A stretch of DNA of 64,000 bases from Sipunculus nudus. Taxonomy: Eukaryota; Annelida; Sipuncula; Golfingiida; Sipunculidae. Shown here one piece after another: positions 1 through 15,596 of this stretch. The position numbers were made by a program, and so were the translations under genes. The stretch covers positions 53,385,676 through 53,449,675 of the forward strand of contig CM049311.1 in assembly GCA_026874595.1 (NCBI GenBank), written 5' to 3'. Within the stretch, counting starts at the first letter, position 1. The number at the start of each line of letters is the position of its first letter. The notes under the pieces are model-generated. The model was not told where the DNA came from and made no database searches. It saw only the letters and a list, made by a program, of their open reading frames with translations.

Positions 1-3000
1 GTTATCATTATCGTGTGTCTATTGTCGGTGAATGCTTATAATTAGATAAGATAGTTATAATCATCGTGTGCCTCTTGTCAGTGAATGTCTATATTTAGAT
101 AAAATAGTTATGATTATCGTGTGCCTATTGTCAGTGAATGCCTATATTTAGATAAAATAGTAGTAATCATCGTGAGCCTCCTGTCGGTGAATGCTTATAT
201 TTAGATAAAATAGTTATCATTATCGTGTGTCTATTGTCGGTGAATGCTTATAATTAGATAAGATAGTTATAATCATCGTGTGCCTCTTGTCAGTGAATGT
301 CTATATTTAGATAAAATAGTTATGACTATCGTGTGCCTATTGTCAGTGATTGCCTATATTTAGATAAAATAGTAGTAATCATCGTGAGCCTCCTGTCGGT
401 GAATGCTTATATTTAGATAAAATAGTAATGATTATCGTGTGCCTATTGTCAGTGAATGCCTATATTTAGATAAAATAGTAGTAATCATCGTGTGCCTCAT
501 GTCGATGAATGCTTATATTTAGATAAAATAGTTATAATTATCATGTGCCTCTTGTCAGTGAATGCCTATATTTAGATAAAATACTTTAAATCATCGTGTG
601 TCTCCTGTCGATGAATGCCTTTATTTAGATAAAATAGTTAAATCATCGTGTGCCTCTTGTCGGTGAATGCCTATATTTAGACAAAATAGTAGTTATCGTC
701 GTATGTCTCTTGTTGGTGAATGCGTATATTAAGATAAAATAGAAGTAATCATCGTGTGCCTCCTGTCGGTGAATGCCTATAAAGAGATAAAATAGTTATA
801 ATCATAGTGTGCCTCCTGTCGGTGAATGCCTATAAAGAGATAAAATAGTTATAATCACTGTGTGCCTCCTGTCGGTGAATGCCTATATCAAGATAAAATA
901 GTTGTAATCATCGTGTGCCTCCTGTCCGTAAATGCCTGTATTTAGATAAAATAGTTATAATCATCGTGTGCCTTCTTTCGGTGAATGCCTATATTTAAAT
1001 AAAAAAGTTAAAATTATCGTTTGTCTCTTATCGTTGAATGTCTTTATTTAGATATAATAGTTATATTCATCGTATGAATACCTCCTGTCGGCGAATGCCT
1101 ATATTAAGATAAAATAGTTATAATCATCGTGTGCCTCCTGTCGGTGAATGCTTTTCTTTAGACAAAATAGTAATTACCATCGTGTGTCTCCTGTCGGTAA
1201 ATGCCTATATTTAGATGAAATAGTTAAAATCATCGGGTCCCTCCTGTCCCTGAATGCCTATAATAAGATAAAATAGTTTTAATCATCGTGTGCCTCCTGT
1301 CGGTGAATGCCTTTATTTCGACAAAAAAGTAATTACCATCGTGTGCCTCCTGTCGGTAAATGCCTGTATTAAGATAAAATAGTTATAATCATCGTGTGCT
1401 TCCTTTCGGTGAATGCCTATATTTAGATAAAATAGTTAAAATCATCGTGTGTCTCCTGTCGATGAATGCCTTTCTTTAGATAAAATAGTTAAATCACCGT
1501 GTGTCTTTTATCGTTGAATGTCTTTATTTAGATATAATAGTTATAATCATCGTGTGCCTCCTATCGGTGAATGCCTATATTTAGATAAAATAGTAATAAT
1601 CATCGTGTCTCTTGTGGGTGAATGCCTATATTTAGATAAAATACATATAATCATCGTGTGCCTCCTGTCGGTGAATGCCTATATTTAGATAAAATAGTTA
1701 TAATCATCGTGTGCCTCCTACCGGTGAATGCTTATAATTAGATAAAATAGTTATAATCATCGTGTCTCTTGTGGGTGAATACCTATATTTAGATAAAATA
1801 GTTATAATCACCGTGTGTCTCTCGTCGGTGAATGCCTATAAAGAGATAAAATAGTTATTATCATCGTGTGCCTCCTGTCGGTGAATGCCTATATTAAGAT
1901 AAAATAATTGTAATCATCGTGTGCCTCTTGTCGGTGTATGCCTATATTTAGATAAAATAGTTATAATAATCGTGTGCCTCTTGTCAGTGAACGCCTATAT
2001 TTACATAAAATAATTATAATTGTCGTGTGTCTCTTGTCGGTGAATGCCTTTAATTAGATTAAATAGTTATAATTATCGTGTGTCTCTTGTCGGTGAATGC
2101 CTTTAATTAGATAAAATCGTAATAATCAACGTGTGCCTCTTGTCGGTGAATGCTTTTATTTAGATAAAATAGTTATATAATCATCGTGTGCCTCCTGTGG
2201 AAAATGCCTATATTAAGATAAAATAGTTATAATCATCGTGTGTCTCTTGTCGGTAAATGCCTATATTTAGATAAAAAAAGTTATAATCATCGTGTGCCTT
2301 CTGTGGCTGAATGCCTATATTTAGATAAAATAGTTATATAATCATTGTGTGTCTCGTGTTGGTGAATGCCTATATTTAGATCAAATAGTAATAATCATCG
2401 TGTGTCTCCTGTCGGTGAATGCGTATATTTAGATAAAATAGTAATAATCATCGTGTGCCTCTTGTCGGTGAATGCCTTTATTTAGATAAATAGTTAAGTC
2501 ATCCTGTGCCTTTTGTCGGTGAATGCCTATATTTATATACAATAGTTATAATCATCGTGTGTCTCCTGTCGATGAATGCCTTTATTTAGATAAAATAGTT
2601 AAATCACCGTGTGTCTTTTATCGTTGAATGTCTTTATTTAGATATAATAGTTATAATCATCGTGTGCCTCCTATCGGTGAATGCCTATAATTAGAAAAAA
2701 TAGTTGTTACCATCGTGTGTCTCTTGTCGGTGAATGCCTATATTTAGATAAAATACTTATAAACATCATGTGCCTCTTATCGGTGAATGCCGATAAAAAA
2801 ATAAAATAGTTATAATCATCGTTTGCCTCCTGTCGGTGAATGCCTATATTTAGATAAAATAGTTAAAATCATCGTGTGCCTTCTGTCGGTGAATGCCTAT
2901 ATTTTGATAAAATAGTTATAATCATCGTGTGCCTCTTGTGGGTGAATGCCTTTATTTAGATAAAATAGTTAAGTCATCCTGTGCCTTTTGTCGGTGAATG

Positions 3001-6000
3001 CCTATATTTAGATACAATAGTTAAAATCATCGTGTGCCTCCTGTCGGTGAATGCCAATATTTAGATTAAATAGTTATAATCATCGTGTGCCTCTTCTCGA
3101 TGAGTGCCTTTATTTAGATAAAATAGTTATAATCATCGTTTGCCTCTTGTCGGTGAATGCCTATATTTAGACAAAATAGTAGTTTTCGTCGTGTCCCTCT
3201 TGTTGGTGGATGCCTATATATAGATAAAATACTTATAATCATCGTATGCCTCCTGTCGGTGAATGCCTATATTTAGATAAAATAGTTATAATCATCGTGT
3301 GCCTCCTATCGGTGAATGCCTATATTTAGATAAAATAGTTATAATCATCGTGTGTCTCTTGTCGGTGAATGCCTGTAAAGAAATAAAATGTTATAATCAT
3401 CCTGTGCCTCCTGTCGGTGAATGCCTATATTTAGATAAAATAGTTATAATCATCGTGTGCCTCCTGTCCGTGAATGCCTATATTAAGTTAAAATAGTTGT
3501 AATCATCGCGTGCCTCTTGTCGGTGAATGCCTATATTTAGTTAAAATAGTTGTAATCATCGTGTGCCTTTTGTCAGTGAACGCCTATATTTACATAAAAT
3601 AATTATAATCATCGTGTGTCTCCTGTCGGTGAATGCCTATAATTAGATAAAATAGTTATAATCATCGTGTCTCTTGTCGGTGAATGCCTATATTTAGATA
3701 AAATAATTATAATCATCGTGTGCCTCCTGTTGGTAAATTCCTATATTTAGATAAAATAGTTATAATCATCGTTTGCCTCTTGTCGGTGAATGCCTATATT
3801 TAGACAAAATAGTAGTTTTCGTCGTGTGCCTCTTGTTGGTGGATGCCTATATATAGATAAAATACTTATAATTATCGTATGCCTCCTGTCGGTGAATGCC
3901 TATATTTAGATAAAATAGTTATAATCATCGTGTGCCTCCTGTTGGTAAATTCCTATATTTAGATAAAATAGTTATAATCATCGTTTGCCTCTTGTCGGTG
4001 AATGCCTATATTTAGACAAAACAGTAGTTTTCGTCGTGTGCCTCTTGTTGGTGAATGCCTATATTTAGATAAAATACTTATAATCATCGTATGCCTCCTG
4101 TCGGTGAATGCCTATATTTAGATAAAATAGTTATAATCATCGTGTGCCTCCTATCGGTGAATGCCTATATTAAGTTAAAATAGTTGTAATCATCGTATGC
4201 CTCTTGTCGGTGAATGCCTATATTTAGATAAAATAGTTATAATGATCGTGTGCCTTTTGTCAGTGAACGCCTATATTTACATAAAATAATTATAATCATC
4301 GTGTGTCTCCTGTCGGTGAATGCCGATAATTAGATAAAATAGTTATATAATCATTTTGTGTCTCCTGTCGTTGAATGCCTATATTTAGATCAAATAGTAA
4401 TAATCATCGTGTGTCTCCTGTCGGTGAATGCGTATATTTAGATAAAATAGAAATAGTTATCGTGTGCCGCCTGTCGGTGAATGCCTATATTTTGATAAAA
4501 TAGTTTTAATCATCGTGTGCCTCCTGTCGGTGAATGCCTTTATTTCGACAAAAAAGTAATTACCATCGTGTGCCTCCTGTCGGTAAATGCCTGTATTTAG
4601 ATAAAATAGTTATAATCATCGTGTGCTTCCTTTCGGTGAATGCCTATATTTAGATAAAACAGTTAAAATCATCATGTTTTCTCCTGTCGATGAATGCCTT
4701 TATTTAGATAAAATAGTTAAATCACCGTGTGTCTTTTATCGTTGAATGTCTTTATTTAGATATAATAGTTATAAGCATCGTGTGCCTCCTATCGGTGAAT
4801 GCCTATATTTAGATAAAATAGTAATAATCATCGTGTCTCTTGTGGGTGAATGCCTATATTTAGATAAAATACTTATAATCATCGTGTCCCTCCTGTCGGT
4901 GAATGCCTATATTTAGATAAAATAGTTATAATCATCGTGTGCCTCCTACCGGTGAATGCTTATAATTAGATAAAATAATTATAATCATCGTGTCTCTTGT
5001 GGGTGAATGCCTATATTTAGATAAAATAGTTATAATCACCGTGTGTCTCTTGTCGGTGAATGCCTATAAAGAGATAAAATAGTTATTATCATCGTGTGCC
5101 TCCTGTCGGTGAATGCCTTTATTAAGATAAAATAATTGTAATCATCGTGTGCCTCTTGTCGGTGTATGCCTATATTTAGATAAAATAGTTATAATAATCG
5201 TGTGCCTCTTGTCAGTGAACGCCTATATTTACATAAAATAATTATAATAATCGTGGGTCTCTTGACTTTAATTAGATAAAATAGTTAAAAAAATAATTGT
5301 CGTGTGTCTCTAGTCGGTGAATGCCTTTAATTAGATTAAATAGTTATAATTATCGTGTGTCTCTTGTCGGTGAATGCCTTTAATTAGATAAAATAGTAAA
5401 AATCAACGTGTGCCTCTTGTCGGTGAATGCTTTTATTTAGATAAAATAGTTATATAATCATCGTGTGCCTCCTGTGGAAGAATGCCTATATTAAGATAAA
5501 ATGGTTATAATCATCGTGTGTCTCTTGTCGGTAAATGCCTATATTTAGATAAAAAAGTTATAATCATCGTGTGCCTTCTGTGGCTGAATGCCTATATTTA
5601 GATAAAATAGTTATATAATCATTGTGTGTCTCCTGTCGGTGAATGCCTATATTTAGATCAAATAGTAATAATCATCGTGTGTCTCCTGTCGGTGAATGCG
5701 TATATTTAGATAAAACAGTAATAATCATAGTGTGCCGCCAGTCGGTGAATGCCTATAATTAGATAAAATAGTTATAATCATCGTGTGCCTATTATCGGTG
5801 AATGCCTATAATTAGATAAAATAGTTGTAACCATCGTGTGTCTCTTGTCGGCGAATGCCTATATTTAGATAAAATACTTATAAACATCATGTGCCTCTTA
5901 TCGGTGAATGCCGATAAAAAAATAAAATAGTTATGATCATCGTTTGCCTCCTGTCGGTGAATGCCTATTTTTAGATAAAATAGTTATAATCATCGTGTGT

Positions 6001-9000
6001 CTCATGTCGGTGAATGCCTGTAAAGAAATTAAATAGTTATAATCATCCTGTGCCTCCTGTCGGTGAATGCCTATATTTAGATAAAATAGTTATAATCATT
6101 GTGTGTCTCCTGTCGGTGAATGCCTATATTAAGTTAAAATAGTTGTAATCATCGTGTGCCTCTTGTCGGTGAATGCCTATATTTAGATAAAATAGTTATA
6201 ATGATCGTGTGCCTCTGGTCAGTGAACGCCTATATTTACATAAAATAATTATAATTATCGTGTGTCTCTTGTCGGTGAATGCCTATATTTAGACAAAATA
6301 GTAGGTTTCGTCGTGTGCCTCTTGTTGGTGAATGCCTATATTTAGATAAAATACTTATAATCATCGTATGCCTCCTGTCGGTGAATGCCTATATTTAGAT
6401 CAAATAGTTATAATCATCGTGTGCCTCCTATCGGTGAATGCCTATATTTAGATAAAATAGTTATAATTATCCTGTGCCTCTTGTCAGTGACTGCCTATAT
6501 TTAGATAAAATAGTAGTAATCATCGTGTGCCTCCTGTCGTTGAATGCCTTTATTTAGATAAAATATTTGTCATCGTCGTATGCCTCCTGTCGGTGAATGC
6601 CTATGTTTAGATAAAAAAAGTTATAATTGTCGTGTGTCTCTTGTCGGTGAATGCCTTTAATTAGATTAAATAGTTATAATTATCGTGTGTCTCTTGTCGG
6701 TGAATGCCTTTAATTAGATAAAATCGTAATAATCAACCTGTGCCTCTTGTCGGTGAATGCTTTTATTTAGATAAAATAGTTATATAATCATCGTGTGCCT
6801 CCTGTGGAAAATGCCTATATTAAGATAAAATAGTTATAATCATCGTGTGTCTCTTGTCGGTAAATGCCTATATTTAGATAAAAAAAAGTTATAATCATCG
6901 TGTGCCTTCTGTGGCTGAATGCCTATATTTAGATAAAATAGTTATATAATCATCGTGTGTCTCGTGTTGGTGAATGCCTATATTTAGATCAAATAGTTAT
7001 ATAATCATTGTGTGTCTCCTGTTGGTGAATGCCTATATTTAGATCAAATAGTAATAATCATCGTGTGTCTCCTGTCGGTGAATGCGTATATTTAGATAAA
7101 ATAGTAATAATCATCGTGTGCCTCTTGTCGGTGAATGCCTTTATTTAGATAAATAGTTAAGTCATCCTGTGCCTTTTGTCGGTGAATGCCTATATTTATA
7201 TACAATAGTTATAATCATCGTGTGTCTCCTGTCGATGAATGCCTTTATTTAGATAAAATAGTTAAATCACCGTGTGTCTTTTATCGTTGAATGTCTTTAT
7301 TTAGATATAATAGTTATAATCATCGTGTGCCTCCTATCGGTGAATGCCTATAATTAGAAAAAATAGTTGTAACCATCGTGTGCCGCCTGTCGGTGAATGC
7401 CTATATTTAGATAAAATACTTATAAACATCATGTGCCTCTTATCGGTGAATGCCGATAAAAAAATAAAATAGTTATAATCATCGTTTGCCTCCTGTCGGT
7501 GAATGCCTATATTTAGATAAAATAGTTAAAATCATCGTGTGCCTTCTGTCGGTGAATGCCTATATTTTGATAAAATAGTTATAATCATCGTGTGCCTCTT
7601 GTGGGTGAATGCCTTTATTTAGATAAAATAGTTAAGTCATCCTGTGCCTTTTGTCGGTGAATGCCTATATTTAGATACAATAGTTAATATCATCGTGTGC
7701 CTCCTGTCGGTGAATGCCAATATTTAGATTAAATAGTTATAATCATCGTGTGCCTCTTCTCGATGAGTGCCTTTATTTAGATAAAATAGTTATAATCATC
7801 GTTTGCCTCTTGTCGGTGAATGCCTATATTTAGACAAAATAGTAGTTTTCGTCGTGTGCCTCTTGTTGGTGGATGCCTATATATAGATAAAATACTTATA
7901 ATTATCGTATGCCTCCTGTCGGTGAATGCCTATATTTAGATAAAATAGTTATAATCATCGTGTGCCTCCTATCGGTGAATGCCTATATTTAGATAAAATA
8001 GTTATAATCATCGTGTGTCTCTTGTCGGTGAATGCCTGTAAAGAAATAAAATGTTATAATCATCCTGTGCCTCCTGTCGGTGAATGCCTATATTTAGATA
8101 AAAATAGTTATAATCATCGTGTGCCTCCTGTACGTGAATGCCTATATTAAGTTAAAATAGTTGTAATCATCGCGTGCCTCTTGTCGGTGAATGCCTATAT
8201 TTAGTTAAAATAGTTGTAATCATCGTGTGCCTTTTGTCAGTGAACGCCTATATTTACATAAAATAATTATAATCATCGTGTGTCTCCTGTCGGTGAATGC
8301 CTATAATTAGATAAAATAGTTATAATCATCGTGTCTCTTGTCGGTGAATGCCTATATTTAGATAAAATAATTATAATCATCGTGTGCCTCCTGTTGGAAA
8401 ATTCCTATATTTAGATAAAATAGTTATAATCATCGTTTGCCTCTTGTCGGTGAATGCCTATATTTAGACAAAATAGTAGTTTTCGTCGTGTGCCTCTTGT
8501 TGGTGAATGCCTATATTTAGATAAAATACTTATAATCATCGTATGCCTCCTGTCGGTGAATGCCTATATTTAGATAAAATAGTTATAATCATCGTGTGCC
8601 TCCTATCGGTGAATGCCTATATTAAGTTAAAATAGTTGTAATCATCGTGTGCCTCTTGTCGGTGAATGCCTATATTTAGATAAAATAGTTATAATGATCG
8701 TGTGCCTTTTGTCAGTGAACGCCTATATTTACATAAAATAATTATAATCATCGTGTGTCTCCTGTCGGTGAATGCCGATAATTAGATGAAATAGTTATAA
8801 TCATCGTGTCTCTTGTCGGTGAATGCCTATATTTAGATAAAATAATTATAATCATCGTGTGCCTCCTGTTGGTGAATTCCTATATTTAGATAAATAGTTA
8901 TCATTATCGTGTGTCTCTTGTCGGTGAATGCCTATAATTAGATAAGATAGTTATAATCATCGTGTGCCTCTTGTCAGTGAATGTCTATATTTAGATAAAA

Positions 9001-10794
9001 TAGTTATGATTATCGTTTGCCTCTTGTCAGTGAATGCCTATATTTAGATAAAATAGTAGTAATCATCGTGTGCATCCTGTCGGTGAATGCTTATATTTAG
9101 ATAAAATAGTTATAATCATCGTGTGTCTCTTGTCGGTGAATGCCTATATTTAGATAAAAAAAGTTATAATCATCGTGTGCCTTCTGTGGCTGAATGCCTA
9201 TATTTAGATAAAATAGTTATATAATCATTTTGTGTCTCCTGTCGTTGAATGCCTATATTTAGATCAAATAGTAATAATCATCGTGTGTCTCCTGTCGTTG
9301 AATGCGTATATTTAGATAACATAGTAATAGTTATCGTGTGCCGCCTGTCGGTGAATGCCTATATTTTGATAAAATAGTTTTAATCATCGTGTGCCTCTTG
9401 TCGGTGAATACCTTTATTTAGATAAAATAGGTAAATCATCCTGTGCCTCTTGTCGGTGAATGCCAATATTTAGATAAAATAGTTAAAATCATCGTTTGCC
9501 TCCAGTCGGTGAATGCCTATATTTAGATAAAACAGTTAAAATCATCGTGTGCCTCCTGTCGGTGAATGCCAATATTTACATTAAATAGTTATAATCATCG
9601 TGTGCCTCTTCTCGATGAGTGCCTTTATTTAGATAAAATAGTTATAATCATCGTTTGCCTCTTATCGGTGAATGCCTATATTTAGACCAAATAGTAGTTA
9701 TCGTCGTGTGCCTATTGTTGGTGAATGCCTACATTAAGATAAAATAGAAGTAATCATCGTGTGCCTCCTGTCGGTGAATGCCTATAAAGAGATAAATAGT
9801 TATAATCATCGTGTGCATACCTCCTGTCGGTGAATGCCTATATTTAGACAAAGTAGTTATAACCATCGTGTGTCTCTTATCAGTGAATGCCTATATTTAG
9901 ATAAAATAGTAATAATCATCGTGTGCTTCCTGTCGGTGAATGCCTATATTTAGATAAAGTAGTTATAACCATCGTGTGTCTCTTTTCGGTGAATGCCTAT
10001 ATTTAGAAAACATAGTAATAATCATCGTGTCCCTCGTGTCCGTGAATGCCTATATTTCGATATAATAGTTATAATCATCGTGTGCCTCCTGTCGGTGAAT
10101 GCATACTTTTAGATAAAACAGTAATAATCATTGTGTGTCTCCTGTCGGTGAATGCCTATATTTAGATTAAATGGTTATAATAATCGTGTGCCTCCTGTCA
10201 GTGAATGCCCATATTTAGATTAAATGGTTATAATAATCGTATGCCTCCCCTCAGTGAATGCCCATATTTAGATAAAATAGTTATAATCATCGTGTGCCTC
10301 TTCTCGATGAGTGGCTTTATTTAGATAAAATAGTAAAATCATCGTTTGCCTCTTGTCGGTGAATGCATATATATAGACAAAATAGTAGTAATCGTCGTGT
10401 GCCTCTTGTTGGTTAATGCCTATATTAATAAAAAATAGAAGTAATCATCGTGTGCCTCCTGTCGGTGAATGCCTATAAAGAGATAAATAGTTATAATCAT
10501 CGTGTGCATACCTCCTGTCGGTGAATGCCTATATTTAGATAAAATAGTAATAATCATCGTGTGCTTCCTGTCGGTAAATGCCTATATATAGATAAAGTAG
10601 TAATAACCATCGTGTGTCTCTTTTCGATGAATGCCTATATTTAGAAAACATAGTAATAATCATCGTGTCCCTCGTGTCCGTGAATGCCTATATTTAGATA
10701 AAATAGTTATAATCATCGTGTGTCTCTTGTCTGTGAATGCTATATTAAGATATAATAGTTATAATCATCGTGTGTCTCTTATGGTTGAATGCAT

Positions 10795-13700
10795 ATATTT
10801 AGATAAAATAGTAATAATCATCGTGTCCCTCTTGTCTGTGAATGCCTATATTTAGATAAAATAGTTATAATAATCGTCTGCCTTCTGTCGTAGAATGCCT
10901 ATATTTAGAAAAAAATTAGTAATAATCATCGTGTCCCTCTTGTCGGTGAATGCATATATATAGATATAATAGTTTTAATTATCGTGTGTCTCTTATGGTT
11001 GAATGCCTATATTTAGATAATATAGTTATAATCATCGTGTGCATCCTGTCGGTGAATGCATACTTTTAGATAAAACAGTAATAATCATTGTGTGTCTCCT
11101 GTCGGTGCATGCCTATATTTAGATAAAATAGTTATAATCATCGTGTCTCTTGTGGGTGAATGCCTACATTTAGATAAAATAGTTATAATCACCGTGTGTC
11201 TCTTGTCGGTGAATGCCTATAAAGAGATAAAATAGTTATTATCATCGTGTGCCTCCTGTCGGTGAATGCCTATATTAAGATAAAATAATTGTAATCATCG
11301 TGTGCCTCTTGTCGGTGTATGCCTATATTTAGATAAAATAGTTATAATAATCGTGTGCCTCTTGTCAGTGAACGCCTATATTTACATAAATTAATTATAA
11401 TTGTCGTGTGTCTCTTGTCGGTGAATGCCTTTAATTAGATTAAATAGTTATAATTATCGTGTGTCTCTTGTCGGTGAATGCCTTTAATTAGATAAAATCG
11501 TAATAATCAACGTGTGCCTCTTGTCGGTGAATGCTTTTATTTAGATAAAATAGTTATATAATCATCGTGTGCCTCCTGTGGAAAATGCCTATATTAAGAT
11601 AAAATAGTTATAATCATCGTGTGTCTCTTGTCGGTAAATGCCTATATTTAGATAAAAAAAAGTTATAATCATCGTGTGCCTTCTGTGGCTGAATGCCTAT
11701 ATTTAGATAAAATAGTTATATAATCATTGTGTGTCTCCTGTTGGTGAATACCTATATTTAGATCAAATAGTAATAATCATCGTGTGTCTCCTGTCGGTGA
11801 ATGCGTATATTTAGATAAAATAGTAATAATCATCGTGTGCCTCTTGTCGGTGAATGCCTTTATTTAGATAAATAGTTAAGTCATCCTGTGCCTTTTGTCG
11901 GTGAATGCCTATATTTATATACAATAGTTATAATCATCGTGTGTCTCCTGTCGATGAATGCCTTTATTTAGATAAAATAGTTAAATCACCGTGTGTCTTT
12001 TATCGTTGAATGTCTTTATTTAGATATAATAGTTATAATCATCGTGTGCCTCCTATCGGTGAATGCCTATAATTAGAAAAAATAGTTGTTACCATCGTGT
12101 GTCTCTTGTCGGTGAATGCCTATATTTAGATAAAATACTTATAAACATCATGTGCCTCTTATCGGTGAATGCCGATAAAAAAATAAAATAGTTATAATCA
12201 TCGTTTGCCTCCTGTCGGCGAATGCCTATATTTAGATAAAATAGTTAAAATCATCGTGTGCCTTCTGTCGGTGAATGCCTATATTTTGATAAAATAGTTA
12301 TAATCATCGTGTGCCTCTTGTGGGTGAATGCCTTTATTTAGATAAAATAGTTAAGTCATCCTGTGCCTTTTGTCGGTGAATGCCTATATTTAGATACAAT
12401 AGTTAAAATCATCGTGTGCCTCCTGTCGGTGAATGCCAATATTTAGATTAAATAGTTATAATCATCGTGTGCCTCTTCTCGATGAGTGCCTTTATTTAGA
12501 TAAAATAGTTATAATCATCGTTTGCCTCTTGTCGGTGAATGCCTATATTTAGACAAAATAGTAGTTTTCGTCGTGTCCCTCTTGTTGGTGGATGCCTATA
12601 TATAGATAAAATACTTATAATCATCGTATGCCTCCTGTCGGTGAATGCCTATATTTAGATAAAATAGTTATAATCATCGTGTGCCTCCTATCGGTGAATG
12701 CCTATATTTAGATAAAATAGTTATAATCATCGTGTGTCTCTTGTCGGTGAATGCCTGTAAAGAAAAAAAATGTTATAATCATCCTGTGCCTCCTGTCGGT
12801 GAATGCCTATATTTAGATAAAATAGTTATAATCATCGTGTGCCTCCTGTCCGTGAATGCCTATATTAAGTTAAAATAGTTGTAATCATCGCGTGCCTCTT
12901 GTCGGTGAATGCCTATATTTAGTTAAAATAGTTGTAATCATCGTGTGCCTTTTGTCAGTGAACGCCTATATTTACATAAAATAATTATAATCATCGTGTG
13001 TCTCCTGTCGGTGAATGCCTATAATTAGATAAAATAGTTATAATCATCGTGTCTCTTGTCGGTGAATGCCTATATTTAGATAAAATAATTATAATCATCG
13101 TGTGCCTCCTGTTGGTAAATTCCTATATTTAGATAAAATAGTTATAATCATCGTTTGCCTCTTGTCGGTGAATGCCTATATTTAGACAAAATAGTAGTTT
13201 TCGTCGTGTGCCTCTTGTTGGTGAATGCCTATATTTAGATAAAATACTTATAATCATCGTATGCCTCCTGTCGGTGAATGCCTATATTTAGATAAAATAG
13301 TTATAATCATCGTGTGCCTCCTATCGGTGAATGCCTATATTAAGTTAAAATAGTTGTAATCATCGTGTGCCTCTTGTCGGTGAATGCCTATATTTAGATA
13401 AAATAGTTATAATGATCGTGTGCCTTTTGTCAGTGAACGCCTATATTTACATAAAATAATTATAATCATCGTGTGTCTCCTGTCGGTGAATGCCGATAAT
13501 TAGATAAAATAGTTATATAATCATTTTGTGTCTCCTGTCGTTGAATGCCTATATTTAGATCAAATAGTAATAATCATCGTGTGTCTCCTGTCGGTGAATG
13601 CGTATATTTAGATAAAATAGAAATAGTTATCGTGTGCCGCCTGTCGGTGAATGCCTATATTTTGATAAAATAGTTTTAATCATCGTGTGCCTCTTGTCGG

Positions 13701-15596
13701 TGAATACCTTTATTTAGATAAAATAGGTAAATCATCCTGTGCCTCTTGTCGGTGAATGCCAATATTTAGATAAAATAGTTAAAATCATCGTTTGCCTCCA
13801 GTCGGTGAATGCCTATATTTAGATAAAACAGTTAAAATCATCGTGTGCCTCCTGTCGGTGAATGCCAATATTTACATTAAAAAGTTATAATCATCGTATG
13901 TCTCCTGTCGGTAAATGCCTATATTTAGATAAAATAGTTATAATCATCGTGTGCCTCCTGTCGGTGAATGCCTATTTTTAGATAAAATAGTTATCATTAT
14001 CGTGTGTCTATTGTCAGTGAATGCTTATAATTAGATAAGATAGTTATAATCATCGTGTGCCTCTTGTCAGTGAATGTCTATATTTAGATAAAATAGTTAT
14101 GATTATCGTGTGCCTATTGTCAGTGAATGCCTATATTTAGATAAAATAGTAGTAATCATCGTGAGCCTCCTGTCGGTGAATGCTTATATTTAGATAAAAT
14201 AGTTATGATTATCGTGTGCCTATTGTCAGTGAATGCCTATATTTAGATAAAATAGTAGTAATCATCGTGTGCCTCCTGTCGGTGAATGCTTATATTTAGA
14301 TAAAATAGTTATAATTATCCTGTGCCTCTTGTCAGTGAATGCCTATATTTAGATAAAATACTTTAAATCATCGTGTGTCTCCTGTCGATCAATGCCTTTA
14401 TTTAGATAAAATAGTTAAATCATCGTGTGCCTCTTGTCGGTGAATGCCTAAATTTAGACAAAATAGTAGTTATCGTCGTATGTCTCTTGTTGGTGAATGC
14501 GTATATTAAGATAAAATAGAAGTAATCATCGTGTGCCTCCTGTCGGTGAATGCCTATAAAGAGATAAAATAGTTATAATTATAGTGTGCCTCCTGTCGGT
14601 GAATGCCTATAAAGAGATAAAATAGTTATAATCACTGTGTGCCTCCTGTCGGTGAATGCCTATATCAAGATAAAATAGTTGTAATCATCGTGTGCCTCCT
14701 GTCGGTAAATGCCTGTATTTAGATAAAATAGTTATAATCATCGTGTGCCTTCTTTCGGTGAATGCCTATATTTAAATAAAAAAAATTAAATTATCGTGTG
14801 TCTCTTATCGTTGAATGTCTTTATTTAGATATAATAGTTATAATCATCGTATGAATACCTCCTGTCGGCGAATGCCTATATTAAGATAAAATAGTCATAA
14901 TCATCGTGTGCCTCCTGTCGGTGAATGCCTTTCTTTAGACAAAATAGTAATTACCATCGTGTGTCTCCTGTCGGTAAATGCCTATAAAGAGATAAAATAG
15001 TTATAATCACTGTGTGCCTCCTGTCGGTGAATGCCTATAATAAGATAAAATTGTTTTAATCATCGTGTGCCTCCTGTCGGTGAATGCCTTTATTTCGACA
15101 AAAAAGTAATTACCATCGTGTGCCTCCTGTCGGTAAATGCCTGTATTTAGATAAAATAGTTATAATCATCGTGTGCTTCCTTTCGGTGAATGCCTATATT
15201 TAGATAAAATAGTTAAAATCATCGTGTTTCTCCTGTCGATGAATGCCTTTATTTAGATAAAATAGTTAAATCACCGTGTGTCTATTATCGTTGAATGTCT
15301 TTATTTAGATATAATAGTTATAAGCATCGTGTGCCTCCTATCGGTGAATGCCTATATTTAGATAAAATAGTAATAATCATCGTGTCTCTTGTGGGTGAAT
15401 GCCTATATTTAGATAAAATAGTTATAATCACCGTGTGTCTCTTGTCGGTGAATGCCTATAAAGAGATAAAATAGTTATTATCATCGTGTGCCTCCTGTCG
15501 GTGAATGCCTATATTAAGATAAAATAATTGTAATCATCGTGTGCCTCTTGTCGGTGTATGCCTATATTTAGATAAAATAGTTATAATAATCGTGTC
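10795..15596 (+). repeat. Large satellite duplication, copy 1 of a 4.8-kb block
   Basis: This stretch is nearly identical to 20,190-24,938. The offset is 9,395 bp at the left part of the block. It falls to 9,342 bp after about 13,790, because one monomer at about 13,790-13,840 is missing from the other copy. The change of exactly 53 bp shows loss or gain of a single monomer after the duplication. Landmarks shared by both copies include the GCATATATATAGATATAATAG and TGAATACCTCCTGTCGGCG variants. Confidence 0.85.
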